Assembly: GCF_037975245.1 (NCBI RefSeq)
Contig: NC_092576.1
Location: 12,453,111 to 12,517,110, forward strand
Reading direction: 5' to 3'
Source: Apostichopus japonicus
Taxonomy: Eukaryota > Echinodermata > Holothuroidea > Aspidochirotida > Stichopodidae
DNA length: 64,000 nt
Part shown: positions 52,677 through 63,905 of the stretch, piece by piece
Position numbering within the stretch: position 1 is the stretch's first letter
How the letters are laid out: each line of letters begins with the position of its first letter
Made by a program: the position numbers and the translations under genes
Notes under the pieces: generated by a model
Seen by the model: the letters and a program-made list of their open reading frames with translations, nothing else
Databases searched by the model: none
Told to the model about the DNA's origin: nothing

Positions 52677-53285
52677 GTAAGGCATCTTTGTGGTATAAGC
52701 AAACCACTGCTCACTGCATGGAAAGTTATTCAAAGTTCCCTAATTTAGTCACTCAGTCTTCTAATATTTTGGTAAAGACGTGCAAATAAGCGTGAAAGTG
52801 CCGCACATTTGCAGTGTGAGAAACGTTGCCGTTTCATGTACCGTAAATAGTAGCTATAAACCACTTATAACTCTCTTATAACAGCCTGCGAAACAGACAC
52901 CCGTCAAGCAAGAAAAGAATAAACAAGGTTAAAATGTTGAATTAAATATGAAGCATGCTAATTACGCTGTTGTTACTACGGACTAATTAGGAGCTCAAGT
53001 CGCTTGTCTTATCGTTATATACTTCAACACAAAATAAACCCTACTATGTATGTTTTACCTCTGAAAGCCGGAGTACATAAAATGACCGCCTGGACTTTTC
53101 GCGAAGATAGTTACATAACCAATATTTCCATAACTTTTTCAGACAATGAATGCCTTAACATTTACCTAACCGTTACTATCGTTCAAAGAAGCATAGTCGC
53201 GCCATACCGGAGAGTGCGGTAAAGAAATACTTTTTTAAGGAAAAGTCGCCCAGGAAAGAACTTAGGCAGTACGAAAACCAAACTA

Positions 53286-53415
53286 CCGAACGACTGATCC
53301 GCTCTCAACCCCAGCCCCCTGGCATTGGGACCGTGACTGTGTGATCATCGTCGGGTGTGCATCACCATTCCACTGGAAAGGCCGAACAGATACCACACAT
53401 GATCTTAGCCAAAAG
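53286..53415 (-). ncRNA. U2 snRNA-headed repeat, copy 2 (5' truncated)
   Basis: On the minus strand it begins CTTTTGGCTAAGATCATGTG and GGTATCTGTTC, closer to genuine U2 than copy 1. It then enters the same non-U2 body (ACGATGATCACACAGTCAC, TGAGAGCGGATCAGTCG). Similarity to copy 1 continues weakly past the body (AGGAAAGAA, AAAACCAA). Confidence 0.55.
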
Positions 53416-53833
53416 AAATGCACACTGTTACACAAGTCTGTTTCGATCCTAACATATCATTTCCCTTCAAAATCAACTATGTATGATCGATGAGATGTTG
53501 TAAAATAGAACTGAACCGATCTTACCATCTAACAGGCCTATTTTAAAATAACTATTATTTGTCACTAACAATTTACAGCGTATCGCATGGATATTAACGC
53601 CATTTTGTTTCTATAATTTTCTTAAAACAAATATTTAGTTGAAAAACAAGATGCACATGGTTATTTTACGAGGGAATCTCCCAACCATTACTGCCATATC
53701 GCGTATTCATTTCCGTTATATCAATCTTTATATGAATTTTTCTTTCCTTGTTACATATACTTATCTATACATGTTGCTGCTTGTCAATGTTTAAAGTGAC
53801 AGTTTATAGTGTAGTAGGATTCCTACGCCACAG

Positions 53834-54277
53834 CACTAGCGGATCCAAGGGGGGCATGCCCCCCCCCCAAAGGTGAGTCAAAAAGTGTTTCCGAACATCC
53901 GCTAATTCATATGATTGGAAATTAAAAAAAATCGAGAGGAATAGCAGTGGTAGACTAGTCTAAACCTTTTCGTTTTCTGGTTTAAAATTAAATGTATGAG
54001 CATGAGGATTTACAGTTTATCACCATTTTGCAGTTACAGGCTGGTTGTAAGAAATTTATAACCTATGAGAAATAAAACTTCTTGAGAAAGATGATCCCAA
54101 CTTTGTTTTATAAATATTTTAGAAAATTCGCACCAAATTGCATCTGAGGGCATTCAGCAATAGCAATAGAAAATTTTCCAAAGGGGAGGGGGTCACCCCC
54201 TCCCCTTAGACCCCTCCCCCGTATCACTCTAATGCCACTTTGGCCCCTCCCAAACAAAGGCCCTGGATCCGCCAGTG
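53834..54277. mobile_element. hAT-type MITE, CACTGGCGGATCC family, perfect 8-bp TSD
   Basis: 444 bp with termini CACTAGCGGATCCAAGG and CCTGGATCCGCCAGTG. CGCCACAG is repeated exactly at 53826-53833 and 54278-54285. The right part shares GCACCAAATTGCATCTGAGG and the GGGGAGGGGGTCACCCCC pattern with the CAGTGGCGTAGGAAGG family. Confidence 0.87.
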
Positions 54278-54285
54278 CGCCACAG

Positions 54286-55379
54286 GTGAGCATGTAAAGT
54301 AGCCCATAGCGTTTAGTGGGAATCCTACGCCACATGTGAGCATGTAGTAAAGTAGCCCGTTATGTAACAGGTTACTAATCATTTGCACTGTTAACAGACA
54401 TTTACGCAAAATTACGCAAACTAAATTACGTAAACAAAAACACAAAATAATATTCAAAGGCCGGAACGAAAGTTGTTACCTTTGACATTTCACTATATAT
54501 ATATACCCTTTTTTGTTACGAAACGAGCAATCTGTACAAATTTCCCCTAATTCAGACTTGTTTTTTTGATCACACGAAGTGGCTTGAGTCATCTTCAATA
54601 GAATGATTAATGTCATTCGATCAGAAAGAAGGAGTCATTGTCAATAACTATGGAGCTAAAAATACTGATGAGTTGCGAATATTACAGGACTTAGGACAAT
54701 GTTAGGAGAAGGTGCGAGTTAGTTTGTCGCTTGTTTCTTATTTATCGTTAATGTCAGCGTGTATACAAAAGTAGATAGGCCTATTTCAATGTTGAATATG
54801 CAAATATGGGGTTAAGGTCAAAGGCCGTATGTTATCAATTTTTACAATATGTTTCATTATGATAAAGAAATTCATACAACTTCATGTAAATAGTCAATTT
54901 TAAAACTGCCGGTACTTTTTCCTTGATAGAAAGTGAGCAATTTGGTGTGACAAGCTAACAGCTGTATTTGTACGGGAGATTGTACCGTATAATTGTACCA
55001 AACATGTTCCAAGGATGAACAACTTAGCAGTCTCTTTAATAACATATGTTTCTGTCTTTATAGATCGTTGTCTAATACGAGAGTTTGTCTACGAGAACGC
55101 GTATAAATAAAATAATTTCCGATGGTTTTATCGAATATAAACAGTCCTATTTAACCCGGTAAGTCGAGAAAAAAATAAAATACGAAGGGAACGTCCAAAA
55201 CGTAAATTATTTCACCTTCTTAACAGCACTACTGAAGCGTAGTTGTTAAATTTATATTCAATTTTCTACTGTGGTTTTTGAGATATATATTCATTTAAAG
55301 TTTTGTACAGCTGCCTGGGAAAGTACGTGAGATGTCATAGCTTAACATCTGCAGAAAGTCATTTCCTCTTTTTTTTTGT
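54286..55379. other. Spacer with a diverged repeat
   Basis: No gene. The stretch 54755-54945 is a distant relative of the duplicated block at 56770-56930 (GTCAGCGTGTAT, TTTCAATGTTGAATATGCAA, TTTCATTATG). Confidence 0.45.
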
Positions 55380-56350
55380 ACTGCACTATATTGACCTTGG
55401 ACTATTCCATATATTTTATATTTATATATATCTATATTTATCTAGCTATCTATATATATATATAGCCTATATATATATATATATAGCCTATATATATAGC
55501 CTATATATATATATATTTATACTTTCTTGGGGGGGGGGTGGTGCTTATACAATATGAAATGGCAGGAATGTATTTATATTCTCATATATTCTTAACTAAC
55601 AAACAATTGTTGAAATGATACATCTATCTCTTCGCACTCATTTGCTTCCAGTTTACATATCCAAGATATGTTTACTACATAAATATGAACCATATATGCT
55701 TCAAACGTATTTTAACTCCGGTAAAAATTTCTCATTAACTGTGACTGAAGAAGTATACTGTGAAGTGATAAGAGGTGGCGCTATTAATAAACAATATTAC
55801 AAAGTGATTTAATAATATTGTTGCATTTTCATTTTGTGCTGCACTATAGTGACCTTGGTTTGGGTATACGATTCAATGTTTGGGACAGCTAACACAGCTA
55901 TCAACGGTCTAGAGTGTATTCATACCTATGCTTACAATTTAAAACATTTGTTGAAATGATGCATCTATCACTTTGGCACTAGCTTCCAGTCTACAGGTCC
56001 AAAGAAAGTCTAACTCCGAACAGTGGCGGAGCTAGGGGTATTGTTCAGAGGGGCGAGAATGGTCTGTAGGGGCGCTAGATGAGAGCGCAATAAAAATGTC
56101 AATAATCGCGAACAAGTAAAAAGTGGTAAAAAGCTGAAAAGGGCGCCAGCAGTCCATTTGAGTCCGTCAGGTGGGGGCATCCGCCCCCCCCCCATGACTG
56201 TATGGACGCTCCGCCACTGCTTCCGAACCATACATACGTCAAAATATTCTCACTCCTGTAAAAAGTCCACATTAACTGTGACTGAAGGAGTATCACGCGA
56301 AAGTCATAAGTGGCGGCGCTATTCACCAACATATAAGGAGGTTATGGAAT
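55380..56350. repeat. Two-copy tandem duplication, second copy interrupted by a MITE
   Basis: The copies start at about 55380 (CTGCACTATATTGACCTTGG) and 55840 (CTGCACTATAGTGACCTTGG). Both contain TTGAAATGATACATCTATC-like and TTAACTGTGACTGAAG segments. Copy 1 contains a TATAGCC-rich tract at 55420-55515; copy 2 contains the MITE at 56021-56219. Confidence 0.7.
56021..56219 (-). mobile_element. hAT-type MITE, CAGTGGCGGAGC family, short
   Basis: 199 bp with termini CAGTGGCGGAGCTAGGGG and GACGCTCCGCCACTG. It is an internally shortened, inverted relative of 32002-32388. Flanks ACTCCGAA and CTTCCGAA agree at six of eight positions. Confidence 0.82.
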
Positions 56351-56534
56351 AATGTATATCGATTGTGGAATGGTGACAACTAAACAAATAATCAGAAACG
56401 TGTGTTATGAGGTTGCCTGAGTAATATAGACGATCAGCAGGATAGAAACTTTTGATGCATCAGTACGTAGAGTAAATGCTTTCTGAAAGTTTGGAAAAAC
56501 CATAACGGTGGTGTTGTGAATTCATTGTTTTTAA

Positions 56535-57632
<1,098 letters not shown>

Positions 57633-57633
57633 A

Positions 57634-58570
57634 TGTAGCGGAAAGCTACGACTTTTCCTTAGTGAGATACGTTTCGCTCCCTCAGGGGTAACATCTGTTG
57701 CGCTCCGCGGAGGTAACGAGGGATGTTTATCCGGAACAGGAACTGATTACGTAATTTTGCTATATCGATGTATTCCCGTGACTGGCATAGGCAGGCACGG
57801 CGGTGGGTGTGTGAGGCGATCCCATTGGTCGCAACTCACCGTAGTTATATATAAAGTAGTCCCTGATTGGTCTAAGCCTTTTTTTTACAGTTTATGTACG
57901 GACGTGTGTAAACGGGGGTTATTTCCGGGGTATTTAATGCAGGGTTCTTTCGTAAATGAGTGAGTCAGAGGGTCGGAGAGTCGGTCGAGTGCAAGACGAG
58001 GAACTTTCCTTCCGGCCGCTCGTGGTAAAGCCTTTGATATTTGCTAAGTCCAAACAAATGTGTTTAAGCATTTTAGAGTGCCCGCATCTCTGCGCTGCCC
58101 GAGTCCAGCGGATTGCCCGACCCCTGCGCTGCCCGAGTCCAGCGGATTGCCCGACACCTGCGCTGCCCGAGTCCAGCGGATTGCCCGACCCCTGCGCTGC
58201 CCGAGTCCAGCGGATTGCCCGACACCTGCGCTGCCCGAGTCAAGCGGAATGCCCGAAGCCTGTGCTGCCCGACACCGGTGGATTGCAGACGTCTAGACTG
58301 CCCGACCCTTGCGCAGCCCAGTCTAACTTAGCCATGTTTATCATTGGGTTGTGCCCGACCCCAGTGCGTTATATTGGGCAAATGTAAACATTGTATTATA
58401 CGCTGTAGATGTAGAACGAGATGAGAAATTATACTTTTATTAATCTTACAACTCTGGTGTCTGCCTCCTGATTTAGAGTTAATCTGTACCCGTCCCCCAT
58501 CTACCTCCCCTACTCTCCTCCAGTTGGTTTCGAGACAGGTTTTACACTACCAGACGTTGGCGGCGTTACA
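57634..58570 (+). repeat. 5' LTR (about 937 bp)
   Basis: It begins TGTAGCGG and ends GCGTTACA just before the primer-binding site, consistent with TG...CA ends. A TATA box (TATATAAA, 57848-57855) lies in the presumed U3. The borders cannot be confirmed without the 3' LTR. Confidence 0.65.
58089..58318 (+). repeat. 34-bp tandem repeats inside the LTR
   Basis: Units at 58091, 58125, 58159, 58193 and 58227, then one degenerate unit, each with GCGCTGCCCGAGTC and GGATTGCCCGA. The GC-rich array lies in the second half of the LTR. Confidence 0.88.
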
Positions 58571-58588
58571 TTGGTGGCAACGGTGGGA
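58571..58588 (+). other. Primer-binding site
   Basis: TTGGTGGCAACGGTGGGA directly follows the LTR end; TGG at its start matches the CCA of a tRNA 3' end. The tRNA species is not assigned. Confidence 0.6.
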
Positions 58589-58624
58589 TTCTAGTGCCTA
58601 TCTGGTAGTCTGGACCGAGTCGAG

Positions 58625-60082
58625 ATGTCTGGGACTAACCCTTTTGAACAGTCTGTGGTGAACGAGCCGGCTACGTGGTCACTTCCGGACGAGAACATCC
58701 CTGATGTGGATGAATTCGATCCTCTGAACGTGCCAGTTAGACCGAGATCATGTGGAGGGCCGATACAAACGACGAAATATCAAGACGAGCCTGGCTGGGG
58801 AGATAAAGGGGACGGCGACAGGTTGGCTGACTTTCTTGTGGGTCCAGAGGCTCTGAGGGACGAAAACCGTCGCCCGACGGTAGGCAGATCGTATGAATTG
58901 GCCGACGAACGTGGTGAAGCTTGGGGAGACGAAGACCGCCGTCCGTTGATGAACCAGGGATACAAGAGGACAGCTAGAGAGGATGCCCTGGAGGCGAGTA
59001 GATGGCAACCACGGGGTGGCCCAAGGGAACAAATGGTAATGCAGCAGCCGACAGAGGCATATGAAAGCGCTCCGGCCTTCGACCGGGGGCGTTTTAGAAC
59101 AAACGAATTGCGACCAGGTATGAGACCAGGGTATCCATGGCGGGAGGAAGGGAATAATCGAAGGTTGTCTATGAGCAATGATGAAAAAATCAGTCGGCAA
59201 AGAATGTGGCACCCGCAGTATGAGCCCCAGGCCCCCAATTTGAGTGTTTCCAGGGTAACAGCGCCCTCATTTAATGGCTCAACACCCTGGGAGGATTACA
59301 TAGTTCAGTTTGAGCTAATATCAGAACTAAACGGTTGGGATGAGAGAACAAGGGCGTTACAACTAGCGGCAAGCCTGAGGGGCCCAGCACAGGCTGTCCT
59401 TGCTGATCTTGATGCATCGAAGAGAAGAAGATTTGAATCTCTCACGGATGCGCTCGAACAAAGATTCGGGAGAGCTAACCAGACAGAACTATTCAGAACG
59501 CTCTTACGTAACAGGACCCGACAACAAGGGGAGAGTATTCCAGAACTGGCCCATGATATACAGCGACTTCTCTCCCGTGCTTACCCTAATGCCTCTATTG
59601 AGATGAAGGAGACCCTATCAAAAGAGTTCTTTATAGATGCCATAAGCGACCGTGACATCAGATGGAAGATATATCAGTCAAGACCCAAGACCCTGGAGGA
59701 AGCAGTGAGCATTGCAGCAGAGCTGGAGGCCTTCACCCTCTCCGAACAGAGGAAGGTCACCCAGAAGAGGGCTGTAGTAAGAGTTGTATCAGAGAAGACA
59801 GAAGGTCAGGAAAACAAGTGTGGTGCGATAGATGATATTAGTAAAACACTAGCGACAGCAATGACCGAAGGATTCTCCGAACTTACTAAACAGCTACAGA
59901 AACTGCTCTTAGTGAACAACACAAATGTGTCAAAGGAAGGCCAAGAAAGGCGGAAAACTATCAAATGCTGGAACTGTGGAGAGATGGGCCATATTCGGAG
60001 GAACTGTCCTTCCCCCCTGAAATATGTTATCCCTGCAGAGGAGACAAAGAAACAGGAAAACGAGGAGAAGTCGGTCTTGTAG
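58625..60082 (+). CDS. gag: Gag polyprotein of Ty3/gypsy element
   Basis: 485 residues from the first ATG after the primer-binding site. The N-terminal third is charged and Gly/Pro/Arg-rich. Residues of about 218-340 look like a retrotransposon capsid domain (Retrotrans_gag type: WEDYIVQFE, L-x-G-x-A, LEQRFG, and an R-Q-x-x-E-S-I-x-E-L stretch). One zinc knuckle C-x2-C-x4-H-x4-C (CWNCGEMGHIRRNC) is at 448-461. It binds and packages element RNA into virus-like particles. The frame is intact, so this copy could still supply Gag. Confidence 0.9.
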   Translation: MSGTNPFEQSVVNEPATWSLPDENIPDVDEFDPLNVPVRPRSCGGPIQTTKYQDEPGWGDKGDGDRLADFLVGPEALRDENRRPTVGRSYELADERGEAWGDEDRRPLMNQGYKRTAREDALEASRWQPRGGPREQMVMQQPTEAYESAPAFDRGRFRTNELRPGMRPGYPWREEGNNRRLSMSNDEKISRQRMWHPQYEPQAPNLSVSRVTAPSFNGSTPWEDYIVQFELISELNGWDERTRALQLAASLRGPAQAVLADLDASKRRRFESLTDALEQRFGRANQTELFRTLLRNRTRQQGESIPELAHDIQRLLSRAYPNASIEMKETLSKEFFIDAISDRDIRWKIYQSRPKTLEEAVSIAAELEAFTLSEQRKVTQKRAVVRVVSEKTEGQENKCGAIDDISKTLATAMTEGFSELTKQLQKLLLVNNTNVSKEGQERRKTIKCWNCGEMGHIRRNCPSPLKYVIPAEETKKQENEEKSVL

Positions 60083-62244
60083 GGCAAAGATCGACTAGTC
60101 CACATGGTAAGCCCGTCAATGTACCACTCTCATGGAAGAGGTTGCGGTCTGTAGGTGCGAGAGGTTTGTACGTACAGGGAGAGCTAGAGGGTGTCAAAGT
60201 GAGTTTACTTGTCGACACCGGAGCTGACCTGACGGTAGTGCGAACGGGATTCTTTGAGCAATTGTCCGCCAAAAAGACTTTGGAGCTCAAGGATGTATCT
60301 CTCGACATGGCTGTTGCAGACGGTAGACCCCTCGCGTTCTCGGGGTGTGGTAGACTCCAGTTGAAAGTAGGTAGCTTTGCAGTAGAGCATGAGATCTGGG
60401 TAGCAGACATCGATGTCGATGCACTTTTGGGTTACGATTTCCTTCAGAGGTATAACTGTACCATTGACGCTGGGAAAGGGGAGCTGACCATTAGAGGTAT
60501 ACAACATGACAACATCGAAAAGAATTTCGATGGTTGTAGGGTTGTGATAGCTAAAACGGTAGTGATCCCCCAGGGAAGCGAGAAAATGGTAGCAGCGAGA
60601 ATTCCAAGAATGGCTGGAGTCGAGGTACCTGCTGTAGTGGAGTGTAACGAAAGGTTTACCGAAAGACATGGTGTGATGGTTGCCAAGATACTCGTAGACC
60701 CCTCAAATGAGCTGGTACCGCTGAGACTGATGAACCCGTCGAACCGACCTATTACACTGTATGAGGGAACACTCGTAGGTGAATGCTACTCTGCAGAAGT
60801 AATAGAAAACAATCCGTCTGTGGGCTGTAGAACCCTGCAAGGAAGAAATAGGGGTGATGGTGTACCGCCTACTGGGCCTACTCAGTTGACAGAACCTTTA
60901 GAGGAGCTTGCATTGCGAAGTTGTACTGAATTAACCGAGGCGCAAGCCGGTGAAGTCAGGAAATGCCTTGCAGCCAATGCCGATGTTTTTGCTAGATCAA
61001 AAGAGGACCTCGGACGAACAGACCTGGTGCAACATCAGATTAACACAGGGGCGGCAAGACCAATTCGCCAAGCGCCACGTAGACTCCCGATACACCGTAA
61101 GGGTGAGGCTCGGATAGAAGTGGAGAGAATGCTTGACCATGACATTATCGAGCCTTCGATGAGTGCTTGGGCGTCACCGATAGTACTAGTGAAAAAGAAA
61201 GACGGCTCCACTAGGTTCTGTGTCGATTACAGGAAGCTAAATGACGTAACCGAGAAGGACTCGTACCCCCTACCCCGAATTGACGACACCCTAGACACTC
61301 TTTCCGGGGCAAAGTGGTTTTCAACGCTCGATCTGGCGAGCGGGTACTGGCAGGTTGAGGTTCAAGAACGCGACCGTCCAAAAACTGCTTTCGTTACCGG
61401 AAGTGGTCTATTCCAGTTTAAGGTGCTTCCGTTTGGACTTTGTAACGCCCCGGCGACGTTCGAGAGACTTATGGAGAGGGTGTTAAAGGGTCTGCAGTGG
61501 CAAAAGTGTTTGCTGTATCTTGATGACGTCATCGTATATGGAGACTCCTTCGAGAAAACTCTTAAACGACTTGCTGGCGTTTTTCAAAGGCTTCGTGAGG
61601 CGAAACTAAAGCTCAACCCGAAAAAGTGTAATCTTTTCCGAAGGGAGGTCAACTACATAGGACATGTCGTTTCAAGCGAAGGAATCGCCCCTGACCCTGA
61701 GAAAGTCCGGTGTGTACTAGAGTGGCCTACTCCCTGTTCCACTACGGAAGTGCGTAGTTTCGTCGGGTTATGTTCATACTATCGCCGATTTGTAAAGGGA
61801 TTCTCCCATATTTGCGCACCTTTGTTTCGCCTAACTGAAAAAGAAAGGGACTTTAGATGGAATGAGGACTGTGAACTTGCTTTCAGAAAGATGAAGCAGG
61901 AGCTCACGTCGGCGCCTATTTTAGTCTATCCGGACGAGAAACGGGCATTCATCCTCGACAGTGATGCCAGTAACTTTGCCATAGGGTCTGTACTGTCCCA
62001 GGTGACTGAAGGGTCTACCCAAGAAAAGGTTGTAGCTTACTTCAGTAAGGCTCTGTCTAAGACGGAAAGGAACTATTGCGTTACACGTAAGGAGCTGCTG
62101 GCCATTGTTCTCTCGATCAAACACTTTCATCACTACCTCTATGGAGCCAAGTTTGTGGTTCGAACTGATCATGGCGCTTTAAGATGGCTAGTAAACTTTC
62201 GTAATCCTGAGGGACAGCTAGCCCGATGGTTGGAGACTCTCTAA
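59890..62244 (+). CDS. pol: Pol: protease, reverse transcriptase, RNase H (ends at premature stop)
   Basis: The frame is open from 59890 and overlaps gag by 193 bp in the -1 frame. Counting from the first in-frame ATG (59965), the aspartic protease motif LLVDTGADLTVV is at about 81-92. RT has FCVDYRKLND, LDLASGYWQV and the catalytic YLDD at 518-521. RNase H has LDSDASNFAIG (Asp665) and RTDHGAL. The frame stops at TAA 62242-62244, immediately after ARWLETL, where related elements continue into the RNase H-integrase connection; coding continues in the same frame beyond it. No canonical X-XXY-YYZ slippery site was found, so how Pol is expressed is uncertain. Confidence 0.9.
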   Translation, partial: TATETALSEQHKCVKGRPRKAENYQMLELWRDGPYSEELSFPPEICYPCRGDKETGKRGEVGLVGQRSTSPHGKPVNVPLSWKRLRSVGARGLYVQGELEGVKVSLLVDTGADLTVVRTGFFEQLSAKKTLELKDVSLDMAVADGRPLAFSGCGRLQLKVGSFAVEHEIWVADIDVDALLGYDFLQRYNCTIDAGKGELTIRGIQHDNIEKNFDGCRVVIAKTVVIPQGSEKMVAARIPRMAGVEVPAVVECNERFTERHGVMVAKILVDPSNELVPLRLMNPSNRPITLYEGTLVGECYSAEVIENNPSVGCRTLQGRNRGDGVPPTGPTQLTEPLEELALRSCTELTEAQAGEVRKCLAANADVFARSKEDLGRTDLVQHQINTGAARPIRQAPRRLPIHRKGEARIEVERMLDHDIIEPSMSAWASPIVLVKKKDGSTRFCVDYRKLNDVTEKDSYPLPRIDDTLDTLSGAKWFSTLDLASGYWQVEVQERDRPKTAFVTGSGLFQFKVLPFGLCNAPATFERLMERVLKGLQWQKCLLYLDDVIVYGDSFEKTLKRLAGVFQRLREAKLKLNPKKCNLFRREVNYIGHVVSSEGIAPDPEKVRCVLEWPTPCSTTEVRSFVGLCSYYRRFVKGFSHICAPLFRLTEKERDFRWNEDCELAFRKMKQELTSAPILVYPDEKRAFILDSDASNFAIGSVLSQVTEGSTQEKVVAYFSKALSKTERNYCVTRKELLAIVLSIKHFHHYLYGAKFVVRTDHGALRWLVNFRNPEGQLARWLETL

Positions 62245-63315
62245 ACATATGACTTTGACATAACACACCGACCAGGAAGAATACACGGTAACGCTGACGC
62301 CCTATCAAGACGCCCCTGCAATGAATGCCGACACTGTGAAAAATCCGAAGAAAAAGAAGATCAGGCAGACAAAGCAAATCTTGCGGAGCCGACCGTGAAA
62401 CAGGTGTTTGTAATAAACAGACGAAATGAGTCAGAGCCTGCTGTTGGAATTGTGGAGAAACATCAAGATATTTCACAAAGTCAACCATATTCCTGGTTCC
62501 ACAGATGGACACATGCTGAGTTGCGGAAAATGCAAATTGACGACAGCGACATTGGGCCTATACTACTCTGGAAAGAAGTGCAGGATTCAAGACCGAATTG
62601 GGAGCAAATAACTGCAGGCAGTCCGGCCTTAAAAAACTATTGGAGCCAATGGGATCGCTTACTTCTTAAAGGGGGTGTACTCTATCGTAAATTTGAGACG
62701 GACGCGGGAGATAGCGAACTTCATCAGCTGGTAGTCCCAAAAGAAATTCAAGAAGAAATCCTGGATAAGTCCCATAACCATAGGCTTTCAGGCCATTTTA
62801 TGACGAAGAAGACTCTTAAACGTATCCGAGAACTGTATTACTGGAGTGGTTATAGGGGCCACGTGGAGAAATGGTGTAAGAGCTGTGACGCATGCGCTTC
62901 ACGAAAGGGCCCTAGGAAAAAGGCCAATGCATCCTTAAAGCAGTATGGCGCCGGACACGTACTACAACGTTGCGCCATGGATATCATGGGACCACTCCCA
63001 GTATCGAGTCGGGGTAATCGGTACGTCGTTGTCATAGCTGATTATTTCACAAAATGGACAGAAGCATTTGCGATAGCCGACATGGAAGCCGAAACTGTCG
63101 CCAGGGTACTGGTTGAAGAGTTTATCTGCAGGTTTGGTGTCCCCGAAGAACTTCACACTGATCAGGGCCGACAATTTGAATCCGAACTATTCCAACATAT
63201 GTGTCGACTGTTAGACATTCACAAGACAAGGACGACACCGTTCCATCCACAATCCGACGGGATGGTGGAGCGATTTAATCGGACCCTAGAAGATATGCTC
63301 TCCCTCTTGTTGTAA
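62245..63315 (+). pseudogene. pol: Pol continued: integrase, N-terminal and catalytic part
   Basis: Same frame as the upstream Pol part, now cut off by the nonsense codon. The stretch just after the stop (THRPGRIHGNADALSRRP) is the usual link between RNase H and integrase. Integrase has an HHCC zinc-binding region (HNHRLSGHF ... CKSCDAC) and the catalytic D (MDIMGPL), D (HTDQGRQFE) and E (GMVERFNRTLED). The frame ends at 63313-63315 because of a length change near 63296-63305. Confidence 0.88.
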
Positions 63316-63905
63316 GTGACAATCAGAAAGACTGGGATGCGTGGCTGCCGTACCTGTTAATGGCTTATCGCTCCGCGGAGCATGAAAGCACCGGGTTTTC
63401 ACCGGCTGAAATCATGCTGGGAAGGATGGTTACCTTGCCGTTAAGCGCCCAACTCCCCAGGCTACCCGACGAGACGGACAGTCCCCGTAAGCCTACCCCT
63501 AAATATGTACTGGAGTTAGATAAGACCATGCACAGAATACATGAGATTGCAAGAGGGAAGCTAAAACTAGCCAGTGATAAACAAAGGAAGTTTCACGATA
63601 AAGGTGCATACAACCAGGAGTTTACTCAGGGGGATTTGATATGGCTGCTAAACACCAAGAGGAAAAGAGGGATTTCCCCTAAACTCCAGAAACGTTGGGA
63701 CGGGCCAGGAAAAATTCTGAAGAAACTCTCAGATGTCATATATCGTGTTAAAATGCGACCTAAGAAGAAACCGCAGGTAGTTCATCACAACCGTCTGAAG
63801 CCTTATATCGGAGAGGATCCGCCCCTGTGGTTGTTACGGAAGCCTTCGATCAGCGAAGCTCCTCAGCAAACGGTCACCGAGGTGGAAAATCTACAAAAAC
63901 AGTAG
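63300..63905 (+). pseudogene. pol: Pol continued: integrase C-terminal part after frameshift
   Basis: It resumes in the -1 (+2) frame directly after the break. It has the MAYRS and TGFSPAEIMLGR motifs at the end of the integrase core, then a GPY/F-type module (KRWDGPGKILKKLSDVIYRV) and a basic HHNRLKPY segment, ending with TAG at 63903-63905. A CT dinucleotide gain or a one-base loss in the CTCTC run would explain the shift. No chromodomain is evident. Confidence 0.85.

Noticed and set aside
57956-58387. 143-codon plus-strand ORF through the 34-bp repeats
   Set aside because: It lies in the LTR and is generated by the repeat; three frames are open there because 34 is not a multiple of three and the unit lacks stops.
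58748-59238. Two 150-codon minus-strand ORFs opposite gag
   Set aside because: They are antisense shadows of the gag reading frame with no recognisable motif; the sense strand has capsid and zinc-knuckle features.
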